This document shows, in pieces, positions 44,160 through 51,725 of a stretch of DNA of 64,000 nt. The notes beneath the pieces were generated by a model. It was not told the DNA's origin. It ran no database searches and saw only the letters and a program-made list of their open reading frames with translations. Both the position numbers and the translations under genes were made by a program. The stretch comes from CBDDCA01 sp965218205 (GTDB lineage: Bacteria; Spirochaetota; Spirochaetia; WTKD01; G963693115): positions 1,736,001 through 1,800,000 of the forward strand of contig OZ244590.1 of NCBI GenBank assembly GCA_965218205.1, in the 5' to 3' direction. Each line of letters starts with the position of its first letter. Position 1 is the first letter of the stretch.

Positions 44160-45260
44160 TTACCGATCTTTTTTACTTATCAATTCTTGGATACTCTTTC
44201 TGGCTTCTTTATGTTTTGGATCTAGCTCTATCACTTTGTTATAATCGGCTAGTGCTTCTTCGTATTTTTCTTGTTTCGCTTTCATAAGCCCTCTGTTGTA
44301 GTATGCCAATGCATTTTCTGGATCTGGATCTAGCTCTATCGCTTTTGTGAAATCGGCTATTGCTTCTTCGTATTTTTCTTGTTTCGCTTGCATAAACCCT
44401 CTACTGTAGTGTGCTAATATATTTTTTGGATCTAGCTCTATCACTTTGTCGTAATCTTTTAGTGCTTTTTCATATCTCCCTAATGTATTTTGCGTAATGC
44501 CTCTAATGTAGTATATTAATACATTTTTTGGCTCTAGCTCTATTGCTTTGTCGTAATCTTTTAGTGCTTCTTCATATCTCTTTAATGTAGCGTTCATAGA
44601 TACTCTGTTGCTGTATGCTGATACATCTTTTGGATCTAGCTCTATTGCTTTGGTAAAATCAGTTAATGCTTCTTCATGCCTTTCTAGCATACCGTACATA
44701 TTTCCTCTATTGTTATATGCTTCTATGTCTTCTGGATCTAGCTCTATCGTTTTGGTATAATCGGCTAGTGCTTCTTCATACTTCCCCAGTACATCATTTA
44801 CAATTCCTCTGTTGAAGTATGCATCTGTGTCTTCTGGAGCTAGCTCTATCGCTTTGGTATAATCGGCTAGTGCTTCTTCATACTTCCCCAGTGAATCATT
44901 CGCACTTCCTCTGTTGTTGTATGCTTCTGAATCTTCTGGATCTAACTCTATTATTTTGGTGTAATCAGCTAGTGCTTCTTCATACCTTTCAAGTGTATCA
45001 TACACATTTCCTCTGTTGAAGTATGCATCTATATTTTCTGGATCTAGCTCTATCGCTTTGGTAAAATCAGCTAGTGCTTCTCCATACTTCCCTAATATAT
45101 CGTTCACATTGCCTCTTCTATCGTATGCTATTATTTTATCTGCTTCTGTAGATTCAACTGCATTAATAATATCTGTTAAAACAATAATACACTCTTCATA
45201 TCTTCCTACACCAAAAAATCGATCTGCCCTTCTGTGTAAAAAATCTATATTGCCTGCCAT
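44160..45260 (-). CDS. TPR repeat protein, paralogue without DUF2971
   Basis: 366 aa: a head region alike to that of the neighbouring gene (IDFLHRRADRFFGVGRYEECIIVLTDIINAVEST) followed by nine or ten TPR units (YEEALADYTKAIELDPED type) and a short basic tail. No signal peptide or extra domain. It lies 94 nt upstream of the TPR-DUF2971 gene, same strand, with a similar leader including the hairpin and GGAGG, so the pair arose by tandem duplication. Role unknown; a partner for, or decoy of, the DUF2971 protein is a guess. Confidence 0.85.
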   Translation of the reverse strand: MAGNIDFLHRRADRFFGVGRYEECIIVLTDIINAVESTEADKIIAYDRRGNVNDILGKYGEALADFTKAIELDPENIDAYFNRGNVYDTLERYEEALADYTKIIELDPEDSEAYNNRGSANDSLGKYEEALADYTKAIELAPEDTDAYFNRGIVNDVLGKYEEALADYTKTIELDPEDIEAYNNRGNMYGMLERHEEALTDFTKAIELDPKDVSAYSNRVSMNATLKRYEEALKDYDKAIELEPKNVLIYYIRGITQNTLGRYEKALKDYDKVIELDPKNILAHYSRGFMQAKQEKYEEAIADFTKAIELDPDPENALAYYNRGLMKAKQEKYEEALADYNKVIELDPKHKEARKSIQELISKKDR

Positions 45261-45318
45261 ATATGTTGCCTCCTGTTGTTCCTACTACCAGTGTAGTACA
45301 TATCAGCGATATATATGG
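45257..45318 (-). promoter_or_regulatory. Start-codon-occluding leader hairpin of the second TPR gene
   Basis: Leader arm CCATATATATCGC (45318-45306) faces GCAACATATATGG (45269-45257), which contains the AUG; 11 of 13 positions pair, with an 8-bp perfect outer stem CCATATAT/ATATATGG. Same layout as in the neighbouring gene. Confidence 0.5.
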
Positions 45319-45373
45319 AAATTCCAATAGGATTATTTACACATAATACCCTATTTGATTATCATAATAATAT

Positions 45374-45956
45374 ATGGAACATAATACAAATAAAATAACG
45401 GAATTTCTCAAACAATGCAACATCAATTCAGTTAAAGATAAAGAGAAAATTGATTTTATATATAACAACATAATAGAATTTGGCAAAAAAACAGTATAAC
45501 TCCATAAACATTCAAAGAGAGAAAGCAAGACTGTTTTTTCCTGTCACTATAACTTTAATTGTGTTCATTACTAACGGAATACTAGCATCAGATAATACAC
45601 TTCTTAAAAACTTGACATGAAATCATCTTATATCTGTTTGCATCAGTATACTGCTTATTAGTACTCTAGTTTTTACTTTTATTTTTTTATTTATATCATC
45701 TTATAATTTTAATAGAGTACTGAGGAGCTATAAAATGAAACCTGATATTCCACCTATTGATTTAGACATATATGATAGAGATTTTTATATAATCAAATCA
45801 GCAATTATACTCTACTTGTTTGATGCAAAAAATGAAAGAAAACAACAAATAGACGAACTATCACATTATATTGATAAAGGAAGACACTATATGTATTTAG
45901 GAATAACATGTATCTTAACACATGTTTTTTTAATGTTTATTATTAGTTACTTCTAG
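45374..45956 (+). pseudogene. Broken gene for a three-segment membrane protein
   Basis: An ATG at 45374 opens MEHNTNKITEFLKQCNINSV..., which stops shortly after an A7 run (45485-45491). Dropping one A joins it to a long second frame with a membrane segment (LFFPVTITLIVFITNGILA), then a single in-frame TGA (45619-45621), then another membrane segment (LISVCISILLISTLVFTFIF), a soluble part (MKPDIPPIDLDIYDRDFYII...) and a last membrane segment (YLGITCILTHVFLMFIISYF) ending at 45956. Two lesions, with the rest fully open, indicate recent inactivation; the original would be about 193 aa. Family not recognised. Confidence 0.7.
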
Positions 45957-46088
45957 TGGATTTACGCTTTCTGAAAAATATTCTTCTTCTTTTAGTTCTA
46001 TAGTAGGTATATCATTTTCTTTTTTCTGAATTTCTTTTGATTTTTCATTTTTTTCCAATAGATTATTGTTAGTATTTTCTTTACTCAT
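45930..46088 (-). CDS. Possible small acidic protein, 52 aa
   Basis: ATG at 46088 opens MSKENTNNNLLEKNEKSKE..., rich in Glu, Lys and Asn, ending at 45930. A TATAAT lies 6-7 nt upstream, as in the leaderless genes of this window. No homologue is recognised and it overlaps the end of the broken membrane gene, so it may be chance. Confidence 0.3.
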   Translation of the reverse strand: MSKENTNNNLLEKNEKSKEIQKKENDIPTIELKEEEYFSESVNPLEVTNNKH

Positions 46089-46263
46089 TTTTTTATTATA
46101 TCATAGATATACATTGTAAATGAGCTACCATTTTTTTCTCCTCTGTCGTATTTAATACTTGAACTCGTGTTTCTCTACACTTCCCCCTTGAATTTACAAT
46201 TATGATACACTATATATGTAGTATATACATTGTTATAAATTATCTACAAAAAAGGAGTACAAT

Positions 46264-46431
46264 ATGTCAAAAATATCAAAGAATGCGAGACGCGAAAGCG
46301 GAAAAGAACTCAAGAGCAAATGGGGTGGAAAAATAGTAGTAAAGTCAATTATGGAAAATGGTAAAATTCATCATTATGCTCAGTGTGAAAAATCTGGTGT
46401 TCAAGCAAGGAAACCTCGAGATTTAATGTAA
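46264..46431 (+). CDS. Small basic conserved-looking protein, 55 aa
   Basis: MSKISKNARRESGKELKSKW followed by GGKIVVKS, GKIHHYAQCEKSGVQARKPRDLM. Highly basic, one Cys, no membrane segment. AAGGAG sits 6 nt before the ATG. The composition and short length resemble a nucleic-acid or ribosome-associated peptide; I believe similar small proteins exist in other treponemes but cannot verify that here. It precedes dcd by 19 nt on the same strand. Confidence 0.75.
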   Translation: MSKISKNARRESGKELKSKWGGKIVVKSIMENGKIHHYAQCEKSGVQARKPRDLM

Positions 46432-46450
46432 ATATATATACTATATCTCT

Positions 46451-46969
46451 GTGATTTTATCTGGAAAAAAAATTCAAGACTTTCTCAATAAAGATATTAT
46501 TATCGATCCTTTTGATGCATCACAGCTAAATCCTAATAGCTATAACTTGCGTCTTCACGATGAATTGTTTGTATATGAAAGTGAAACACTTGATATGAAA
46601 AAACAGCATACATTACGCTCTGTTCCCATTCCTCCAGAAGGACTAGAACTACAGCCTAATATGCTCTATCTTGGAAGAACTATTGAATATACAAAGACCT
46701 ACAATTTCATACCGATGCTTGAAGGGCGTTCATCTATAGGGAGACTTGGGTTATATGTGCATGTTACTGCTGGGTTTGGGGATGTTGGCTTTGAAGGATA
46801 TTGGACCTTAGAGATGCATTGCATACAGCCATTACGCATATATTCACATATTGAAATTTGTCAGATTTTCTATCATACTATAGAAGGGGAGTATGATGCA
46901 TATACTTCTTCAAAGTATCATAAAAACATTGGAGTACAAGGAAGTAAGTTATACCAAGAATTGCAATAA
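46451..46969 (+). CDS. dcd: dCTP deaminase
   Basis: Turns dCTP into dUTP for thymidylate supply. 172 aa, GTG start. Motifs: LSGKKIQDFL, DASQLNPNSYNLRL (about 22-35), MLEGRSSIGRLGLYVHVTAGFGDVGFEGYWTLE (about 88-120) containing the catalytic Arg-Ser-Ser and the Glu of the WTLE region. Slightly shorter than E. coli Dcd. Monofunctional versus bifunctional dUTP-forming type cannot be decided by eye. Confidence 0.93.
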   Translation: MILSGKKIQDFLNKDIIIDPFDASQLNPNSYNLRLHDELFVYESETLDMKKQHTLRSVPIPPEGLELQPNMLYLGRTIEYTKTYNFIPMLEGRSSIGRLGLYVHVTAGFGDVGFEGYWTLEMHCIQPLRIYSHIEICQIFYHTIEGEYDAYTSSKYHKNIGVQGSKLYQELQ

Positions 46970-47042
46970 CATAATCAAAGTTATTGATACATACTTACCA
47001 TTTTAATACATTTTTCACAACATACACACAAGGAGTATTTTT

Positions 47043-48299
47043 ATGAACGCAGGATTTATCTCATTCCGATTTGCTGGCACAGATGGTGTTTCTTTAGAGG
47101 TACAAAAATGGGTTTCTGTTTTAGCAAGATTACAATGGAAAAGTCATTTTCTATGTGGAGAGGCAGACACTCCCGAAGAAGTCACTATAGTAGAACCTGA
47201 ATTTCATTTTAATCACCCAGAAATTCTAGAAATTACTGAAGAAAGTTTTACTCATCAATATAGATCCCCTGCACTTACAGAGAAAATTCACAAAAAAAGA
47301 AATGGTATTAAGGGACATATTCATCACTTTATAAAGACATTCAACATTAAGCTACTGATCATTGAAAATGCTCTGTCTATGCCCATGAACATTCCTCTTA
47401 GTATGGCAATAGTAGAGGTGATTGCAGAAACGAACATACATACTATTATTCACCACCATGATTTTTACTGGGAACGTGAAAGATATTTACTAAACTGTGT
47501 ACAAGATATTTTACAAGGATATTTTCCTCCTAATCTTCATAATGTAAAACACGTGACCATAAACTCTCTTGCACAACATCAATTAGGATTTCGGTGTGGC
47601 ATCACTTCTACTATTATTCCTAATGTTATGGACTACAAATCTCACCCTACAACACAAGATGAATATGGAAAGACAGTGAAGAAAGCACTCAATATAGACG
47701 AAGATTCTTTTTGTATGTTACAGCCTACTCGTATTGTACAAAGAAAAGGCATTGAACATGCTATTGAGATTGCACAAAAATTAGAGAGAAAGACTACGCT
47801 CATAATCTCTCATGAGTCAGGAGATGAAGGCAACGAATACAAACAGAGAGTGCTTGAGTTTGCTGATTTACTGGGAGTTGATTTACGTCTTATCAGTAAT
47901 CGTATTGGACAAAAACGTGATAAAGATGAAAATGGCAATATATATACCTTAAGCGATATATATAATATGGCTGATATTGTCACCTACCCTTCCCTTATTG
48001 AAGGGTTTGGAAATGCATTTTTAGAAGCTGTGTATTTTAAGAAATTGCTTATTGTAAACTGTTTTCCTGTATATGTGACAGACATCAAACCAAAAGGCTT
48101 TCAATGTTTAGAGTTTCGCAATTTTATCTCAAATAACTTTATGCAGGCCATACATACTACCATAGACGATACTGAGTTAATGCATGATATGATTACAAAA
48201 AACTTTACGATTGCAAAAAAACACTACTCACTTAATAATTTACATCTTAAGCTACAAAATATTATAGTGGAATATATAGGTGTATATAAACATTCGTGA
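47043..48299 (+). CDS. GT4-type glycosyltransferase
   Basis: 418 aa, GT-B fold. N-terminal GFISFRFAGTDGVSLEVQKW (4-23) is the usual acceptor-side glycine loop with GVS; C-terminal donor site has QPTRIVQRKGIEHAIEIAQKL (about 235-255) and TYPSLIEGFGNAFLEAVYFKKL (about 315-336), the EGFGN...EA motif of GT4 enzymes. Substrate unknown. AAGGAG Shine-Dalgarno. The stop overlaps the GTG start of the next gene (GTGA). Confidence 0.92.
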   Translation: MNAGFISFRFAGTDGVSLEVQKWVSVLARLQWKSHFLCGEADTPEEVTIVEPEFHFNHPEILEITEESFTHQYRSPALTEKIHKKRNGIKGHIHHFIKTFNIKLLIIENALSMPMNIPLSMAIVEVIAETNIHTIIHHHDFYWERERYLLNCVQDILQGYFPPNLHNVKHVTINSLAQHQLGFRCGITSTIIPNVMDYKSHPTTQDEYGKTVKKALNIDEDSFCMLQPTRIVQRKGIEHAIEIAQKLERKTTLIISHESGDEGNEYKQRVLEFADLLGVDLRLISNRIGQKRDKDENGNIYTLSDIYNMADIVTYPSLIEGFGNAFLEAVYFKKLLIVNCFPVYVTDIKPKGFQCLEFRNFISNNFMQAIHTTIDDTELMHDMITKNFTIAKKHYSLNNLHLKLQNIIVEYIGVYKHS

Positions 48300-49402
48300 A
48301 CATACAGTTATTTGTTACTGCTTTATGGGATGAAGCAAAAGAGTTTTATTACTGGTTACTCCATCATGCTCAAATAATACCTACAAGTACTGTATTGCCA
48401 CGCAATACTTCTTTACGAGAAATTAAAAACTGCCTCCAATATCTTCAACATGACAATAATAATAATGAATTGTACCTCAGCCCTATGCTACAGTGTTTTG
48501 CGTATACAAAAGAACCTGACAATACTACTCATAGTCAAGGACAGGCTCGCACACAGAATACTCCACTGTACTGTATGCTCCTTGTGACAGGTGTTGGAAA
48601 AGTTTCATCAGCAAGTGCTGTATCAAATATTGCATCACAGATACCTGTTTCTATTATAAAACTAGGTGCTGTACTGGGTGCAAGTAGTACATTACAACAA
48701 AGAGACATAGTATTTCCTCGTTTCTTTGCTCAGCATGATATAGACTTAGGGAGTAACAAAAAAAACGAACAGTACTTAAAAGCTGCTAATATGCATATAC
48801 TTGATTCATATGTATCTCACAACGATAGCTATGATTCTTCTGGAGATAATAGCTTTGCCTCCATTGTGCCTCATCTTCAAACGAGGCTCTATCATTCACT
48901 ACAGACAAGCGTTTTAGCACCTGCATCACTCTACACAGATCCTGCTCTCTGTATAAGTGGCGATAGTTTTGTTACACTGCAAAAAATAACAAAGAGAAAC
49001 ATTGCTTCTTATTCTCCTACATACGAACATACTGCTCTATATGGCACTGCTTTATACGATACTGATTTATATAATAGTGTCGAACAAGTATTTCAGTTAC
49101 CAAAACCTTTACAGGCATTTATCTTACAATGCAACACAATACTATACAATCTGTTACAGAAGAGAAATACATCTCATCTGCATGAACAGTCTCACAATAT
49201 AGCTCCTTCTATTGCAGTCATAGATATGGAAAATGCCGCTGTGGTACAGGCTGCACATACCTGTATTGCACCTATTATAGTGATAGCTATTGTACTTGAT
49301 CATGTTTCTGCATTAAAAAAAGTAAATTATTATAAGGCAATACAAGATATTTCTAGCATAATTAAATACAGCTGTCTCACTTACATTGATATAATCACAT
49401 AG
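48296..49402 (+). CDS. Nucleoside phosphorylase-fold protein, MTA/SAH nucleosidase-like, with large insertion
   Basis: 368 aa, GTG start coupled to the glycosyltransferase. Core motifs of the Pfs/PNP fold: LVTGVGKVSSASAVSNIA (about 97-114), GAVLGASSTLQQRDIV, ALCISGDSFVTLQK (about 218-231) and VIDMENAAVVQAAHTC (about 303-318) with the substrate-binding Met-Glu and catalytic Asp position in the last helix uncertain. The usual protein is about 230 aa; the extra residues are inserted at about 30-90 and 150-300 and are Ser/Thr/Tyr-rich. Activity is inferred, not sure. Confidence 0.7.
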   Translation: MNIQLFVTALWDEAKEFYYWLLHHAQIIPTSTVLPRNTSLREIKNCLQYLQHDNNNNELYLSPMLQCFAYTKEPDNTTHSQGQARTQNTPLYCMLLVTGVGKVSSASAVSNIASQIPVSIIKLGAVLGASSTLQQRDIVFPRFFAQHDIDLGSNKKNEQYLKAANMHILDSYVSHNDSYDSSGDNSFASIVPHLQTRLYHSLQTSVLAPASLYTDPALCISGDSFVTLQKITKRNIASYSPTYEHTALYGTALYDTDLYNSVEQVFQLPKPLQAFILQCNTILYNLLQKRNTSHLHEQSHNIAPSIAVIDMENAAVVQAAHTCIAPIIVIAIVLDHVSALKKVNYYKAIQDISSIIKYSCLTYIDIIT

Positions 49403-49416
49403 TATATTTTATCTCT

Positions 49417-50769
49417 TTAAATTTGTAATATCAGCTTTGCTATAGAAAAATAGATGGATAAACCAATAATATCTATTCCTGTCGCAATAAGAGGAGACGC
49501 TATAACAGTGGGATCAAAGCCCAATTTTGATATTATAAGCGGGGCAAGTATGCCAATAATTGCAGAAAATAATACTACCGACAAAAGAGATACACTCAAA
49601 GCTATACCGTGTCTAACACTAATGATAGGAGGCACAAATACTCCAATCAACAGCACAAGTATACCTAAACAGAGACCGAGAAATAGCCCAACGATGAGTT
49701 CTTTCATTACAATTTTACATATATCCTTAAAAGAAAGTTCATTTTTAGCAAGTCCACTAATAATAAGGGCTGAGCTTTGTACTGCGGTATTCCCTCCTGT
49801 TGAAGTAATCACAGGAATAAATAATACAAGAAATGCAACACTGTGAATAAAAGATGAGAAAAAATTTATAACATTGCTCGTAAAAGTACTTGCAATTAAC
49901 AAAAGTCCTAGCCATGGTATACGTGCCTGAAATAACTGAAATACTGAGCTATGTAAATACGACTTATCTTTTGTTGCATCACTTGTTACAGCACTCATTT
50001 TCAACATATCTTCTTTATGTTCTGCTTTACTAATTTCTATTGCGTCGTCTATAGTGACTATTCCAAGTAAACGATGAAACTTATCTATTACAGGAATTGC
50101 AATTAAATCATGTTCATACAAAAGCTGTACAGTTTCTTCTTGATCTGTTTCTGGGTGTACATAATAATATTCACTCACCATAAACTCTTCCAGACAAACG
50201 GTATCTTTTTTACGCATTAGATCGCGAAGAGATACCACTCCCTGTAGCTTGCCCATTCTATCAACTACATAAATATAATAAATCGTTTCTACTTCGTCTA
50301 TGTTGTTGCGTATTAGCTGAATGGTCTGTGCTACTGTTGCAGTTGATCGTGCTGCTACATAGTTTGGAGTCATTATGCCTGCTGCATCGTCAGCATCAAA
50401 AGTCAAGAGAAACTTTACAATCTGCTGAGTGTTTTGGGGCAACGCTTCCCATATCTTACTTTTTAATGTATCGCTAATCATTTGAAATAAATCTGCAAGA
50501 TCATCAGGTTGAATATTATTTAGCACTTCTTGTATGGTATTAGCGGCAATAAGCTGAGTCAGAAAATTTTCAAGATATTCTTGTTCAAGAGCAAATAGGA
50601 TACTCTTTTGTTTGTCAGTATCAAGGAGAGAAAAATAATCCTGAGTGTTGTCAGACTCTTGTTTCATTAGTTCACTAAACTGAACGATAAGCTCCTCATT
50701 ATCTGCTAGTGAGACCCAGTCTTTCCAATCTTCAATGGAAGTAATTTCTTTTTCTAGTTCATATGCCAT
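49417..50769 (-). CDS. mgtE: Magnesium transporter MgtE
   Basis: 450 aa: N-terminal helical superhelix (about 1-130), two CBS domains (about 135-255; MGKLQGVVSLRDLM, FHRLLGIVTIDDAIEI), plug helix, then five membrane segments (about 285-450) with the pore signature GGNTAVQSSALIISGLA and the final FDPTVIASPLIATGIDIIGL. Acidic residues of the cytosolic magnesium sensor are present. Overlaps the murB end by 16 nt. No magnesium riboswitch is possible upstream because murB is there. Confidence 0.95.
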   Translation of the reverse strand: MAYELEKEITSIEDWKDWVSLADNEELIVQFSELMKQESDNTQDYFSLLDTDKQKSILFALEQEYLENFLTQLIAANTIQEVLNNIQPDDLADLFQMISDTLKSKIWEALPQNTQQIVKFLLTFDADDAAGIMTPNYVAARSTATVAQTIQLIRNNIDEVETIYYIYVVDRMGKLQGVVSLRDLMRKKDTVCLEEFMVSEYYYVHPETDQEETVQLLYEHDLIAIPVIDKFHRLLGIVTIDDAIEISKAEHKEDMLKMSAVTSDATKDKSYLHSSVFQLFQARIPWLGLLLIASTFTSNVINFFSSFIHSVAFLVLFIPVITSTGGNTAVQSSALIISGLAKNELSFKDICKIVMKELIVGLFLGLCLGILVLLIGVFVPPIISVRHGIALSVSLLSVVLFSAIIGILAPLIISKLGFDPTVIASPLIATGIDIIGLSIYFSIAKLILQI

Positions 50770-51674
50770 TGACTACTTTCTCCTAATAGCTGTATTTCAT
50801 GTTCTAAAGTAAATCCGTATGCCTCGTTTACTTTTTGTTTCATATGCAAAGAAAGGGCATATACATCTTCTGCAGTAGCTGTGCCTGTGTTAATAATAAT
50901 ATTTGCATGTAACGGATGTACCATTGCTCCTCCATACGATGTTCCTCTGAAACCTAAGGTATCAAGAATCTGCCCTGACGGCATACCGAAATCACGATTA
51001 TTCTTAAATACTGATCCTGCACAAGGAGCAGTATAATGCCCTTTTATTCTTCTATCATATTCATATGATAGCATCTTTTGCCATAACTCCTCTTGCTGTG
51101 CCTCTTTGAGAGCAAATACACATTTAGTAATAATTATCTCCTGTTCTTGAAATGGCGATTTTTTATAAGAAAAATCCTTAGTATCAACTGTATAGCTCCA
51201 ATGGATGCCTTGTAAATCATATCCTTCCACCGAAATAAGAGTTTCACATATTTCTCTTCCATAACATCGTGCATTCATCCAACATGCTCCTCCCACTGTA
51301 CCAGGCATACCGTACAGAAACTCTATGCTCTGTTTTCCTCTATTTGCAAGATATACACAAAGACTTCGTACTGTAGAACCCCCTTCAACGGCTACTGTTG
51401 TCTCATTAAGCGATATATTGTTCATATGTACTGTACAGAGTACTAAACCTTTTATTTCATTGGTAGAAGCCAATACATTCGATCCTCCTCCTAGTATAGT
51501 TATCGGCACAGCATATGCATGAGCTATTTGTAGTACTTTCTGTAATTGCAGTATACTATTAGGAGTACAAAAAAACTCAGCTTGAGACTTTGTCTGAAAT
51601 GCAGTATAAGTAAATAAAGAAAACTTACTTTTTATAGGAATATTATATGCTTGTAATTCTGTAAGGAAACTCAT
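50754..51674 (-). CDS. murB: UDP-N-acetylenolpyruvoylglucosamine reductase
   Basis: Reduces the enolpyruvyl group to lactyl in UDP-MurNAc synthesis. 306 aa from the ATG at 51674. FAD domain: ITILGGGSNVLAS (about 62-74), IEFLYGMPGTVGGACWMNARCYG (about 110-132), and catalytic CAGSVFKN (about 216-223) with the usual Ser, plus a C-terminal Glu near HEIQLLG. The frame extends 11 codons more to 51707; neither start has a clear Shine-Dalgarno. The length and YGGA loop fit a type II/III MurB. Confidence 0.94.
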   Translation of the reverse strand: MSFLTELQAYNIPIKSKFSLFTYTAFQTKSQAEFFCTPNSILQLQKVLQIAHAYAVPITILGGGSNVLASTNEIKGLVLCTVHMNNISLNETTVAVEGGSTVRSLCVYLANRGKQSIEFLYGMPGTVGGACWMNARCYGREICETLISVEGYDLQGIHWSYTVDTKDFSYKKSPFQEQEIIITKCVFALKEAQQEELWQKMLSYEYDRRIKGHYTAPCAGSVFKNNRDFGMPSGQILDTLGFRGTSYGGAMVHPLHANIIINTGTATAEDVYALSLHMKQKVNEAYGFTLEHEIQLLGESSQWHMN

Positions 51675-51725
51675 ATATAAAATAATATACGAATAGTATA
51701 GTAACATTCAATAGTAGGACATTTA

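Noticed and set aside
42916..45019. CRISPR-like regularly spaced repeats
   Set aside because: The 102-bp period equals one 34-residue TPR unit, and the whole region translates into TPRs; there are no short repeat/spacer pairs.
45619..45621. TGA read as tryptophan (alternative genetic code)
   Set aside because: TGA is used as a normal stop elsewhere (for example the glycosyltransferase gene at 48297-48299) and the same gene also has a frameshift, so pseudogene is simpler.
50770..50800. Magnesium riboswitch before mgtE
   Set aside because: The mgtE start overlaps the murB coding end, leaving no leader for an aptamer.
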